Of a stretch of DNA of 64,000 nucleotides, positions 23,256 to 34,547 are shown piece after piece. The notes beneath the pieces are model-generated. The model had not been told where the DNA came from, did no database searches, and saw only the letters and a list, made by a program, of their open reading frames with translations. Numbering within the stretch: the stretch's first letter is position 1; the number at the start of each line of letters is the position of its first letter. This stretch comes from Anodontia alba. Its lineage: Eukaryota > Mollusca > Bivalvia > Lucinida > Lucinidae. The stretch is taken from NCBI GenBank assembly GCA_964016985.1, contig OZ024833.1:57735463-57799462 (forward strand), written 5' to 3'. The translations under genes and the position numbers were made by a program.

Positions 23256-23496
23256 GTGGTGCTGCCTTGGATTTAAATGCTGTTACCCCGAAACCTGCTA
23301 AATGGATATCAGACATGACATGGTTGAACCTGGTACAGCTGAGTAATCTTAGACAGTTTTCAGAAATTTTGAATCAGGTGGCTCGCAATGATAGAGGTTG
23401 GAAAGCCTGGTTTGATACAGATTCACCAGAGGAAGCTGTCATGCCTGATGGCTATACTGCTGCTCTGGATTCTTTCAAGAAACTTCTGCTGATTAG
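23256..23496 (+). CDS. DNAH5: Axonemal dynein heavy chain, exon 4 in window
   Basis: The largest exon here, 241 nt. It starts after TTACCAG and ends before GTAATA. It reads GGAALDLNAVTPKPAKWISD, then MTWLNLVQLSNLRQFSEILN, then QVARNDRGWKAWFDTDSPEE, then AVMPDGYTAALDSFKKLLLI and part of an Arg codon. The PKPAKWI.DMTWLNLV and GWK.WFD...PEE blocks are typical of the DNAH5/8 branch. Phase is 1 in, 2 out, consistent with the flanking exons. No stops or unusual residues are seen. Confidence 0.93.
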
Positions 23497-25163
23497 GTAA
23501 TATGTCTAGTAATGATTGTATATCGTGAGTAACTACATTATGTGGAAACATCACTTTAGCCCTGGCAAGTGTAAATATGTCTTTGAGGCAAAGCAAACAG
23601 AAAAGGACAACGAAGGCCCAGAAAATCCTGCATCTGATCAATCTGATTAGTGGCCTTCACTGTCTACTTACAGTCATTGACAACTGTAGAGTTTGTTAGA
23701 GGACAGCAAAGCCTCTGAAGGCATTGCAGGTTCACAGGATGATCCATAGTTCCAAATAAGGCACAAAACATGTTGTGGTACTCATCATGTTATCTGAAGA
23801 AAGTGCCTTTGGGGGCATTTGAGTCTTCTCTGTCCACTTACAAAATTATTGGACATTCAGGGTTCCCATGTGTCCGTGAAAAGTCAGAGAAAATTAGTTG
23901 TTTTTTTTTTCAAGGTCATTTAAAATTTGTCAGGTAAATGTGCAGTTTTAGAAAAAGTCTCAAGGAATTTTGGAATTCAGCTTTCCAAAGTTACAAGATG
24001 CAAGACCCCTACTATATATATCTCTTATATGTCTTTCCGGTCTTTCAAAATAGATATACATGTACATCTTAAAAGATGCTATGAAAAAATCAAACAAATA
24101 TGTTTATGAGAGTATGTTAGAAGGAACAGACAGCACAATCACATCAGTGAAAACTGACCATTTATCTGGAAATGTTAGGAATTTTAATGTCTCATTTCTG
24201 TGTGAATCTGATACTGTTCAATATAATGATGTGTAATAAAGTCCCAGATCAGACTAAATGGCTTCACTAGCTAACCTGGATAGTTACTATTTATTGCTTC
24301 TGCCCTGAACAAACCATTTCTCATGGTGTCGCTCAAATGAAATAAAAATTTATTATCATAATGAGCTTAAATATTGGGATAGACAGGCCTGAACAAACAG
24401 TGCAGACCCAAAGCAGATACTTCCAGACTATGATCCGATCAGGGTTTTCACCTACCATTCCAGGAGTTTTTAGATACATCAGCAAGTAGGATAATAGACA
24501 TGTTCAAATTTTGGGACAAATATGGTAAGGAATTTAGTTATCCCAGTATTTAGGGTAATTACAGTAGTTACCTACTTGTTGGTCACCAGAAGGGACAGGT
24601 TTGTTTATCTCCCGTCCATCTTATATAGGGCCATTTAAAAGATTTGGATCCTGTGATAACTCAGAAAGCTAGTCTGACGAAGCGTGGCATGCGAACACAC
24701 CCCTAACAACCTACGTTTTAATTATAATGAAGATACCTATGTTTGTCAGTTACTAGCTTTATGGATTCTTGAACTAGCTAGGGTTTTATGAAATACAGAA
24801 TCATATGACTGTCTGTCTTTTGAAAAATTGTGCATCTGAAGTGCAATGTATAGTCAGACACTTTGCTCATCAGTGTTGATATTCAATAGTACTAATAATA
24901 CAAGCATAATTGGTCAAAGTATCTACAATAACTAGCATACATATGGATTGCATGTTTGATAAAAGGCGGTATTAAAATGGACATTTTGTGCACTTGGTGA
25001 TTATTCACTGCATTATACACCCTTCGTGATTTTGACATAAATATGTGCATACCACCCTGTTGATGACGTAGGTTTTTGCCCTTGGAATAGAGGGCAATCA
25101 GGGTATACTTACTGTCACTGCTGATTTTCAGTCAGATGAATATTATAATTGAGCTGGAGCAAA
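23497..25163. other. Intron with weak repeat remnants
   Basis: About 23600-23730 resembles part of the foldback family (CTGCATCTGATCAATCTGAT, GGCCTTCACTGTC). About 23870-23945 has GTCAGAGAAAATTAG and TTTGTCAGGTAAATG, similar to 8880-9000. Nothing else is recognised in the remainder. Confidence 0.45.
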
Positions 25164-25372
25164 GCATTTCATACAAGATTGCATGTATGCCCGGTGAAGA
25201 CAGATCAGCCTGCACATCTACAAAATCTGATCAGTTTTTGCTGTCTGCTAAAAGAAGCTTTGGATCATTGGCTACCCCTAGAGTGCCCAGAAAATACTCT
25301 GATCAGACTGTGTGGATGTGCAGGCTGATCTGAGTCTTTGCTGGGGGGCATATGCAGTCTTGTAGGAAATGC
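25164..25372. mobile_element. Foldback MITE of about 209 bp
   Basis: Seen: the outer pair GCATTTCATACAAGATTGCA opposite GCAGTCTTGTAGGAAATGC, and the inner pair ACAGATCAGCCTGCACATCT opposite GGATGTGCAGGCTGATCTG. This makes one long imperfect hairpin. It ends 21 bp before the mariner element. The inner arm is shared with the shorter palindrome at 13771-13889. Confidence 0.8.
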
Positions 25373-25393
25373 TATGCTTCAGCTTAATTACTA

Positions 25394-26701
25394 CAAGGAT
25401 CCTGCAAAGAATTTTGTCACTGGGTTCGGTTTACTTCTGTCCTACGTTTTATCAAACATATTTTTATTACAAACATTCAAAGTATTCCCCCTTTCTGAAA
25501 CACATTTTTGAAACCTTTTTACCCAGTCGAGAAAAGCAGATAAATAGTCTTCTTTTGGTATCTGTTGGAGACACTGATAAATGGCACTGCCAAGAGAACT
25601 TCTAGATGTATACTTGTTTCTAGAAAGCATTTTCTTAAGCCTTGGAAATAAAAAGAAGTCACAGGGACTCAGGTCAGGTGAATAAGGTGGATGGTTTAAA
25701 ACAGCTACCTTTTCAGAAGCAAAAAGAGACTTAACAACCTCACACTTATGAGAGGAGGCATTGTCATGTAAAAGGTGGACTCCTGACCATCCTTTGCTTG
25801 GTCGTTTCTTATTGTAAAACTCTTTCACTTTCTTCAGTACAGAATTCTTGTAGAATCGGTCAGTGACTGTATGACCAGATGGACAAGGCACTTGAACGAC
25901 TATTAAAGAAAGTTGCATACAACATCTTTTTTAAACTTATGGTTGTCTTGGCAATACATGGGCGTTTTTGATCTTTTCGCTTCCATTGCTTATTATCAGC
26001 CCTTCTTTGTGGCTCAAACATGTGCACCCAGGTTTCATCACCTGTTAGCAAGTTAGAAATAACCCGACTATTACAGCCTTTGTATGTTTTCAAAAATTCC
26101 CAGGCACATTTAAGGAGTTGTGTCTTTTGCTCCTCAGTGAGCAAATGAGGTACCTGGCGCAAACCTTTCTCAGGTCCAAATGCTTTTTCAGAATTGTTTG
26201 CACACTGCCTTCTGATATGCCAGTACAACTAGCTATATCTTTGACAGACAATCACACATCACAATCTTTACAGCAGCAATGTTAGCCTTGGTAACAGAGG
26301 TTTTAGGCCTTCCAGGACGGGTATCATCAGAAAATTTCCCAGCTTTAAAAGCTTTAACCCACCTAAAAACTGTGTGCATTGAAATGGTTTGAGGTCCATA
26401 TATACCACACAATTCAATAAATATATGCTTTGAATCTATATTAAGCCTAATGCGGCATTTAATATAGCTACGAATTTCAGTCTTCTGGTCCATGTTCCAA
26501 TGTAACAAGTAAATTGGTCAGTGTATATGACTGCATCTATTTCAGTTTGAAATAACTTGGTCAGTTGGAAAGCAGTTTGCACGAAATAAATGGTAGCATT
26601 AGCTGTTCAACTCACAATTCAAATGCAGTAAGCATTTTAAAATATACCTGGGATAAAACTAAGGAAGCCTATTAGTGACAGAACTTTTTGCACGACCCTC
26701 G
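25394..26701 (-). mobile_element. Mariner transposon, full length, decayed
   Basis: Flanked by TA on both sides (25392-25393 and 26702-26703). Terminal inverted repeats are CAAGGATCCTGCAAAGAATT at the left and, reverse-complemented, CGAGGGTCGTGCAAAAAGTT at the right. About 22 of the first 30 positions match by eye. The length of 1308 bp is normal for mariner. The transposase reads on the minus strand in three frames, so the element cannot move itself. Confidence 0.9.
25442..26508 (-). pseudogene. Mariner transposase with two frameshifts
   Basis: Transposase of the Tc1/mariner DDE/D superfamily, which cuts and pastes at TA dinucleotides. Segment 1 (26508-26233) is the paired-type DNA-binding domain with FRWVKAFKAGKFS and DTRPGRPKTSVT. 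Segment 2 (26228-25860) starts the catalytic core with TGDETWVHMFEP (first Asp). Segment 3 (25918-25442) has LLHDNASSHK (second Asp) and PYSPDLSPCDFFLFP (third Asp, about 34 residues later, the mariner D34D spacing). Segments are in three different frames, with breaks near 26230 and 25890. All three catalytic Asp codons survive. Confidence 0.88.
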
Positions 26702-26754
26702 TATTGTAACAGACCAGAGATTCTGTACTGCTTTGCAATACCTGAGCATTGTTT

Positions 26755-26990
26755 TTATGCCCCACCACAAAAAGTAGCGAGGGTATTACTACTATGTATG
26801 AAAAAAAGGAAACAATCATGTTTAACATTTTAATCAAAATTAGCACATGTACATGCATCAGTGTTGATAATATTTAGGGAAAGACTAATTCACCTTCCCT
26901 TTGATTTTATTTTTTACAGAGTTATGGTACTTGCTTGATGAAAGTGCAGTGGCAGGGCATAGTGTAGTGCTTGCAGCGCTTTTATTTGAT
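26755..26990 (+). repeat. Family J repeat with head and tail, no core array
   Basis: Head TATGCCCCACCACAAAAAGT at 26757 and tail AGTGCAGTGGCAGGGCATAG ... GCAGCGCTTTTATTT at about 26944-26989. The tail matches 59815-59862. It ends about 15 bp before the acceptor of exon 5. Confidence 0.65.
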
Positions 26991-27004
26991 AAAATTTCTT
27001 GTAG

Positions 27005-27207
27005 GTGCTGGTGCCCAGATAGAACAATACCCCAAGCTCGAAAGTATATAAGTGACTCAATGGGGTCGTCATATGCAGAGTCAGTCATCTTAAATCTGGA
27101 AGCCACCTGGGAAGAGAGTGATCCAAGAACGCCTCTTATCTGTTTCTTATCCATGGGTTCAGATCCAACCAACCAAATAGAAAGTCTAGCCAAGAAACTT
27201 CAAACAG
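27005..27207 (+). CDS. DNAH5: Axonemal dynein heavy chain, exon 5 in window
   Basis: Starts after ATTTCTTGTAG and ends before GTTTTG. It reads (R)[20 protein letters not shown], then [20 protein letters not shown], then [20 protein letters not shown], then LAKKLQT. The WCPDRT and FLSMGSDPT blocks lead into the AAA6/D6 domain. The first base completes an Arg codon; phase is 2 in, 1 out. The ORF happens to read on past the donor, but that sequence has no dynein similarity and exon 6 restores the family pattern, so GTTTTG is taken as the donor. The downstream intron is about 27 kb. Confidence 0.93.
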
Positions 27208-27404
27208 GTTTTGTCATCATGCACATGATTACCTTAAATGTTTGGACAGAGTTTTTGTATTGTGCACATGATTACCCTAAATGTTTGGACAGAATTGTCC
27301 AAGTAAAACAGTGTAGACCTCCGGGCAGCTTCTTAATGGATATGCCTTCAAGGGAACTAACATGGAAATATTTTCCTTCCTTCTCATTGAGGTGGGGTGT
27401 GGGA

Positions 27405-27467
27405 TGCTACTCTTAAAAGAAAAGAATTTACTCCCTTCAGGAGCAAATTCTTCTCTTTGAGAGTAGC
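27405..27467. repeat. Near-perfect 63-bp palindrome
   Basis: GCTACTCTTAAAAGAAAAGA opposite TCTTCTCTTTGAGAGTAGC, centred on CTCCCTTCAGGAG. Related text (GAAAGAATTTGCTCC, AGGGAGTAAATTCTTTAAAG) occurs near 34500 and 58900, so this is likely a dispersed foldback fragment. Confidence 0.7.
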
Positions 27468-28056
27468 CAGTGTGTTTGGAAAGGTTTCAAAAAGTTTCAA
27501 AAGCTGAAAGCGAAGGTTGGGATCCTGTAAAGCTAGCTTATGCTGCACCCCCCTCCCACTTCACCCATACACACAAACACACACACACACACACCAGTAA
27601 TTTATTAGTCTATTCCAAGGTGGTACTTTCATTGTGGTGCTTTTTAGCTCACCTGAGCTATGCTCAGGATGAGCTGTTGTGATCACTTTTCATCCGTTGT
27701 CCGTCCGTCCGTCTGTTAACATTTTCAAACGACCTCCTCTGAAGCCCTTGAGCCAATTTTGCTCAAATTTCATATGGAGCCTTCTTAGGTTGGGGGGAAC
27801 AAAAAATTGCTAAAATGGTCACGGTCCATTGACCAAGATGGCCGCCATGCCCATATATGGTAAAAAAACCTTTAAAAATCTTCTTCTCCAGAACCGAGGA
27901 TGCCTTGGGGCTGAATCTTTGCGTAAATCATCAGGGACAGGGGGTCTACCAAAATTGCTAAAATAATGGTTGTACATTGACATTTGACCTTTTTACAGCA
28001 AGGTAAAGTTTGCTTCTCATTGCATTTGTATGGGAAAATACCTTTAAAAATCTTTT

Positions 28057-30621
28057 TATGCCCCCAACTTCAAAGAAGTTGGAAGGGCATATTGCTTCTG
28101 GGTTGTTCGTCCGTCCGTCCATCCGTCTGTCCGTCCGTCCGTCCGTCCGTCCGTTCGTCACGCTTTTTGATGCATAGCATAACTTTAAAACCGTGAATGC
28201 TACTGTTTTGAAATTTCATATATGGATTCCTCATGAAAAAATAGCTGACACGTATTTTTTTTCTTGACAGGATTATGCCCCTTTTCTGAGTTATGGCCCT
28301 TTGAAAAAATATGGATGCAATCTTGTCAGCAAAATATCTCAAAAACTATTAAAGCTAGAGCCTTGAAACTTGATGAATAGACTGGTAGTGATGAGTAGAC
28401 AACCTGATTAACTTTTGAAGAAATTTTGAAAAATACTTCTTGAGTTATGGCCCTTTGTAATTTTGGGCAATTTTACCTTGTCAGCAAAATATCTCAAAAA
28501 CTGTTAGAGCTAGAGCCTTGAAACTTAGTAAATGGATTTGTAGTGATGAGTAGATGACCTGATTAACTTTTGAAGAAATTCTGAAAAATACTTCATGAGT
28601 TATGGCCCTTTGTAATTTTGGGCATTTTCATCTTGTCAGCAAAATATCTCAAAAACCGTTGGAGCTAGAGCCTTGAAACTTAATGAATAGACTGGTAGTG
28701 ATGAATAGACAACCTGATTAACTTTTGAAGATTTTGAAAAATGCCTTTTGAGTTATGGCCCTTTGTTATTTTGGGCATTTTTACCTTGTCAGCAAAATAT
28801 CTCAAAAACTGTTAGAGTTTGAGCCTTGAAACTTAGTAAATGGATTTGTAGTGATGTGTAGATGACCTGATTAACTTTTGAAGAAATTCTGAAAAACACT
28901 TCATGAGTTATGGCCCTTTGTAATTTAGGGCATTTTTAACTTGTCAGCAAAATATCTCAAAAAAGTATTGAAGCTAGAGCCTTGAAACTTGATGAATAGA
29001 CTGGTAGTGATGAGTAGACAACCTGATAAACTTTGGAAGAAATTTTGAAATATACTTCTTGAGTTATGCCCCTTTGTAATTTTAGGCATTTTTATCTTGT
29101 CAGCAAAATATCTCAAAAACTGTTAGAGCTAGAGCCTTGAAACTTAGTAAATGGATTTGTAGTGGTGAGTAGATGACCTGATTAATTTTTGAAGAAATTC
29201 TGAAAAATACTTCATGAGTTATGGCCCTTTGTAATTTTGGGCAATTTTACCTTGTCAGCAAAATATCTCAAAAACTGTTGGAACTAGAGCCTTGACACTT
29301 GATGAATAGACTGGTAGTGATGAGTAGACAACCTGATTAACTTTTGAAGAAATTTTGAAATATACTTCTTGAGTTATGCCCCTTTGTTATTTTGGGCATT
29401 TTTATCTTGTCAGCAAAATATCTCAAAAACTATTAGAGCTAGAGACTTGAAACTTGGTGAATTGATTGGTAATGATGAGTAGATGACCTGATTAATTTTT
29501 TTGTAAATTCTGAAAAATATTTCATAAGTAATGGCCCTTTGTAAATTTGGGCATGTTTCCCTTGTGAACAAAATATCTCAAAAACTATTGAAGCTGGAGC
29601 CTTGAAACTTGATGAATAGATTGGTAGCGATGAGTAGATGACCTGATTATGCCCCCAGTTTCGAATGAAATTGATGGGGCATATTATTTTGTCTTCATTT
29701 GTCCATCCGACTGTTTGTCCGTTCATCAATCTTTTTTTGTGCATGCCATATCTTAAGAACCCTGCACGCTAGGGTTTTGAAATTTTATATTTGGGTTCCC
29801 AATGAAAAAATAGCCGACCCGTATTTTGTTTCTTGTCTAGCATGTTTATTTAAAGTTATGCCCCTTTGAAAAAAAATCAGAATTAAATCTTGTGAGCAAG
29901 ATATCTTGAAAAGTATTTAAGCTGGGTTCTTGAAATTCGATACAGTGAGTGGGAATGATGTGTACATTACCCGATTATATTTTGAGAGAATTCCATGAAA
30001 ATATTGATAAAGTTACGGCCCTTTGCAGTTCAGCTCATTTTGACCTTGTCAGCAAGATTTCTCGAAAAGCACTTAAGCTAGGGTCTTGAAATATTATATG
30101 CTGATTGGGGATGATGTGGAGATTACCTGGTTTGTTTTTTAGGGAATTCCATGAAAAATTGATGTAGTTATGGCCTTTTGTAGTTCTAGGCATTTTGACT
30201 TTTTCAGCAAGATATCTCAAAAAGTATTTAAGCTAGAGCCATGATATTTGGTATACTGATTGGGATTGAGGAGGAGATCACCTGAATAAATTTTGAACCA
30301 ATTAAATGAAATGTTGGAGTTATGGCCCTTCGCAATTTCGGGCCATTTAATGTCGTTGCTTTATTGTGTATAGCATAAGTTTAGAACCATGTATGCTAAT
30401 GTTTTGAAATTTCATGTTTTGATTCCTCATGAAAAAATTGGTGATCCGTATTTTTTTCTTATCCCAATCATCTCCTATTTTAGAGTTATTTCCCTTTGAT
30501 AAAATAACATTGAAATCATATATTTGTACTGTTGTTACTGTCATGGCTAAGCAGTGTTGGAGTCAAACAGTGTTAGAGTCAGGCAGTTGGGGGCATAGTG
30601 TTTTACAAACACCAGCTCTAG
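28057..30621 (+). repeat. Helentron-like tandem-core repeat, family K, nested (two heads)
   Basis: First head TATGCCCCCAACTTCAAAGA/AGTTGGAAGGGCATATTG with (GTCC)n, then about nine units of 155 bp (GTCAGCAAAATATCTCAAAA, GAGTTATGGCCCTTTGTAAT). A second head, TATGCCCCCAGTTTCGAATG, begins at 29648 with about three diverged units. The shared 3' end is GTTGGGGGCATAG, terminating CAGCTCTAG followed by T. The host family A text resumes directly after CTAG, so the ends are well defined. Confidence 0.85.
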
Positions 30622-31257
30622 TTCTCTAAAACCAAGGATGCCTTGTGGCTGAATCTTTGCATATATCATCAGGAACAGAAGGTCTACTGAAGTTGCTAAA
30701 ATAATGGTGGAACATTGACATTTGAACTTTTTACGGCAAGGTCAAGTTTGCTTCCTTATGCATTTGTATGGGAAAAATGTTCAGAATTTCAAAGGACTTC
30801 TCCTCTGGAGCCTCTGGGCCAATGTTGCTCAAATTTCAGTTGGAGCCTCCCATGGGGAGGGGAATGAAAGAGGTTATTAAAATGGTTGCCGTCCATTGAC
30901 CAAGATGGCCGCCATGCCCATATATGGTAAAAACCTTTAAAAATTTTCTCCTCCAGAACCGAGAATTCCTTATGGCCGAATCTTTGTAGAGATTATTAGG
31001 GACGGGAGGTCTACAGAAATAGCTAAAATAATGGTTGTACATTGACATTTGACCTCTTTACGGCGAGGTCAAGTTTGCTTTCCTAAGGATTTGTATGGGA
31101 AAAAATGTTGAGAATTTCAAAGGACTTTTCCTCTAGAGCCTCTGGGACAATGTTGCTCAAATTTCATTTGGAGCCTCCCTGGTGCAGGGAAATGAAAGAG
31201 TGCTAAAATATGTTTGGTCCATTGACCAAGATGGCCACCATGCCCATATATGGTAAA

Positions 31258-31780
31258 TATTCATCATATCATAATCGGATTTTTGATTAACGTGCAGGTA
31301 CAGGGGCAACATCCAAACCAGTGGACCCCCTTCCAGATAGCTGGCTTGCTGCACGCATGGCAGATCTCACACCAGATCTCCAGGAATGTCTATCATGAGG
31401 GTTGATGGCCGAGAGCTTCCACTCTCTGCAGTCCCTCTCTGTCAGCTGTTTCCATGTAATCTTGGGCCTCCCAGGCCCACACTTTCCATCAACCTGTATG
31501 TCAAAGGCTGTCTTGACTGCACCATTGGAGCATTCCACATGTCCATACCATCATGGTCTTCTCTTCTTCAGAATGAGGTCCAGATCCTCAATGCCAAGCC
31601 GCGCAAGTAGCTCATTGGACCTGGTGGTGACAATGTCTTGCGGTCTGACATTGCAGATCTGTCTGATCATTGCCCTGTCATTTCGCTGCAGACGCTGGAG
31701 GTTTGGCTTTGTCAATGGCCAAGTCTCACTGGCATGGAGCATTGCGCTCCACACACGAGTTGTACACACGGCCATGTGTT
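31258..31780 (-). pseudogene. Non-LTR retrotransposon ORF2, C-terminal fragment
   Basis: Minus-strand coding remnant, 31775-31287, with one in-frame TGA (31551-31553) where a Trp is expected before WYGHVECS. Seen: ASETWPLTKPNLQRLQRNDR, RLGIEDLDLILKKRRP and GKCGPGRPKITWKQLTERDC. This is the region after the reverse transcriptase in many LINE clades. No catalytic motif is included, so I do not assign a clade. It interrupts the family A text between TATATGGTAAA and TTTTAAAAACC. Confidence 0.75.
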
Positions 31781-32779
31781 TTAAAAACCTTTAAAAATCT
31801 TCTTTTCCAGAACCGAGGATGCCTTATGGCTGAATCTTTGCATAAATCATCGGGGATGGGAGGTCTACAAAAATTGCTAAAATAATGGTCATACATTGAC
31901 ATTTGACCCTTTTACAGCTAGGGCAAGTTTGCTTCTGTATGCATTTGTATGGGCCCCATACATTTGTTGATAATTTCAAATGACTTCTTCTCTGAAGCCT
32001 CTGGGCCAGTGTTGCTCAAATTTCATGCAGATCCTTGTTCAGGAGAATGAAAGATTGCTAAAATGGGCGTGGTCCATTTATCGAAATGGCTGCCATGCCC
32101 ATATATGGTAAAAACCTTTAAAAATCTTCTCCAGAGCCAAATAAGCCCTGGGCCCTAATCTTTGCACAAATTATGGGGGACAGGAGATCTACCATAATTG
32201 CTATAATGATGGTTCTATGTTGACGTTTGACCTTTTTACCTCCAAGGTCAAATTTGCTTCCCATGCATTTGTATGGGCCATATACATTTATATTGGAAGT
32301 ATTGAAGTGACTTGTAGATCAGCAGTAACTAAAATTGTTCTGATTGGAAATCTAAAATGGCTGTCATCTTGTTTATGTTTATTAAATTTCTCTGCCACTG
32401 TACTATTTACATGTATAAAATCATGATTCTTCAGAAACCACTTAGCCAATTTCCACCAAATTTCACATTGATCCTACTGTTGAAATGTGATTGATAGTTT
32501 ATTCAAATGATCATGCTCCATTGACTGTCAGCCCTATATATTCTTCTTCAAAACTAAGAACTGTTCAAATGATGACCTTTTCATTAGTTGTGATGATAGG
32601 ATTGGAAAAATGTTGCATAACATCTGCCAATCTGCAGTGGCTATGTCACTCAGGTGAGCGAGCCATGGCCCGTGGGCCTCTTGTGTTAAATGTTCTGTAG
32701 TGTTTCACTTACAAATGTTTTTTTCTCTTAACAATTATGTAAGTTAAAGATATTCAGTTAAGTTTTGGTAACAAAGGAG

Positions 32780-33029
32780 TTGCCCCGCCAAGGTCAGCAA
32801 CATTCTTTCGTGGAGATTGATCATGAAATATTTTCTACGGTCATTCTCTCCCTTCCGCTGATTCAAGAAGGGCAGTTGTCAGTTTCTGGCAAAAGAATGT
32901 GCATAATACTGGTTAACCGCTTAGAGGACTGAGCCTGCCCAGCAAACATGGTTAGGTAAACTGACCGCGCCCGACATGACCCCATTGGGTTGACTGGGCC
33001 GTAAAACCTCAACACAACAACAACAACAG
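32780..33029 (+). mobile_element. tRNA-derived SINE (SINE-1), 5' truncated
   Basis: Begins in the tRNA-like part (GCCCCGCCAAGGTC), continues CATTCTTTCGTGGAGATTGA and ACTGGTTAACCGCTTAGAGG, and ends GGGCCGTAAAACCTCAACAC followed by an (AAC)n tail. The same family occurs inverted at 33961-34268 and 40351-40632. Confidence 0.8.
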
Positions 33030-33791
33030 AGAAGTTGTCACCTTTTTGGGAAAGAGTTGCCAACACTTCTTGCCATCTGTTCTTTTTGAGGCTGTTTGAT
33101 TGCATTTGTCTGTCTTTCCCTTTGATGTTAACAGCTTGATGTGGATGTGTTTGTATACGGTTTTAAGTTCACTTATTTACTTTTCAAATACTATGGAGGC
33201 ATCATCCTGTCTGAATGCAAGATGTCAACAAAATCTTCTAGGTATATCCATTCACCTTAAAAGGATTGGTAGATGTTTTGCTATTTTCACAAGGGAGACA
33301 ACTTTTGTGACTTCCTGTTTGCATTCCTGCACACGAAGCTCCTTCTAAAAAGGGATCTACTTTAACATGAAATTATTTTAGAATAGACCACTTTTCAGAA
33401 GGGAAGCAAAACATTTTAACAATTACCTCCCTTGAAAGTGTGTCAGCTCCTCTTAAGGACCAGTTTGATCATGCTTTACTCTGTTTGCCACCCAATGAGC
33501 ACCTTTGTGGGATCATCACTTGATAGTCAGATCAGTTGTTTGTTTGCTGTTTTTTTTTTTGTTTTTTTTTTTTTGTTTGTTTTTTTTTCTCCAAAATTTA
33601 GGACAAGTATATAAAGTTATTTAGGTGACCAAATATTTAGGGTAGTTGCAGTATATTTCCACAGTTTAGTTGTCCAACATAGGCCAGATGGAGTGCTGTA
33701 GAACTGACCCAGGCATTAATGATGCAGACCAGCAGTGCATCTTGCAGTCGGTTCTGGGTTTTAACTGTTGATTGGTGTTTGATAGTCAGAA
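33030..33791. other. Intronic stretch, MITE-like remnant and T runs
   Basis: About 33288-33470 (GGGAGACAACTTTTGTGACT, GCATTCCTGCACACGAAG) resembles 49487-49650 and 63160-63300, so a further dispersed repeat is present. T runs at about 33551-33588. No coding signal. Confidence 0.5.
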
Positions 33792-34358
33792 CCCAGTTGT
33801 TCGAAACTAACAGTGTCGTTAGTTAACGTATTGTTAAAACTTTGATCATTAAATATGGCATATCCGCTAATATTTTTGCTGAAAAAAATGTGAGTAGCTT
33901 TTGCATTTGCAAAAGTTACTCGCATTTTTTCAGCAAAAATACATGTGAATTAGATATTGTTTGTTTGTATGTGTTGAGGTTTTACTGCCCAGTCAACCTA
34001 GTGGGGTCATGTTGAGCACGGTCAGTTTACATAACAACATGTTTACTGGGCATGCTTAGTCCTCTAAGCGGTTAACCAGTATTGTGCACATTCTTTTGCC
34101 AGAAACTGACAACTGCCCTTCTTGAATCAGCGGAAGGGAGAGAATGACTGTAGAAAATATTTCATGATCAATCTCCACGAAAGAATGTTGCGGACCTCGG
34201 CGGGGATCGAACTCGCAACCTCCTGGTCTCCAGTCTGATCGCATCCAACTGAGCCACCGAGGTCGACAAATTAGATATTATACTTACTAGAACAGTTAAG
34301 TTAACTTTTGACCACTAACAAGCTCGTTAAGCTAACGATGCTTTGAACAACTGGTCCC
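33792..34358. mobile_element. MITE family 2 (GGCCAGTTGTTCGAA ends), interrupted by a SINE
   Basis: Ends CCCAGTTGTTCGAAACTAAC and GTTAAGCTAACGATGCTTTG AACAACTGGTCCC are inverted relatives. A central palindrome TTTTGCATTTGCAAAAG is present. The uninterrupted copy at 60843-61080 shows the pre-insertion state. A SINE-1 copy occupies 33961-34268. Confidence 0.8.
33961..34268 (-). mobile_element. tRNA-derived SINE (SINE-1) with target duplication
   Basis: On the minus strand: tRNA-like head with A-box-like GGTGGCTCAGTTGGATGCG and B box GAGTTCGATCCC, body CATTCTTTCGTGGAGATTGA, tail near TGTTGAGGTTTTAC reversed. The host MITE sequence AATTAGATATT is present on both sides (33948-33958 and 34269-34279), a clear target-site duplication. 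Confidence 0.88.
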
Positions 34359-34547
34359 AGATTTTTAAGGAATGCAGTTTGTCATAAGGCTAAAAAGAGC
34401 TATTAATTGAATGAATACACTTTCAGGGATGGGGTAGAGGAAGCAACTCTTGTCAGAATTGTTTTGCCTCCCTTCAGGAAAGAGTTCTTTACTGAATGGA
34501 AAGAATTTGCTCCACCTGGGAGCAAATGCTTTAGAGTAGACCCTTTT

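Larger units (their letters stand above)
27645..32690 (+). repeat. Helentron-like tandem-core repeat, family A, long copy with nested insertions
   Basis: 5' palindrome AGCTCACCTGAGCTATGCTC/AGGATGAGCT, GTTGTCCGTCCGTCCGTCTG, then long units of about 300-350 bp with GACCAAGATGGCCGCCATGC, CCATATATGGTAAAAACC and GGTCTACCAAAATTGC. The 3' end is CACTCAGGTGAGCGAGCC, an inverted half of the palindrome, ending GGGCCTCTTG followed by T. Family K (28057-30621) and a LINE fragment (31258-31780) sit inside it. Confidence 0.8.

Noticed and set aside
27208..27416. Extension of dynein exon 5 in its open reading frame
   Set aside because: The sequence after 27207 has an internal direct repeat and no dynein similarity; exon 6 continues the family pattern exactly.
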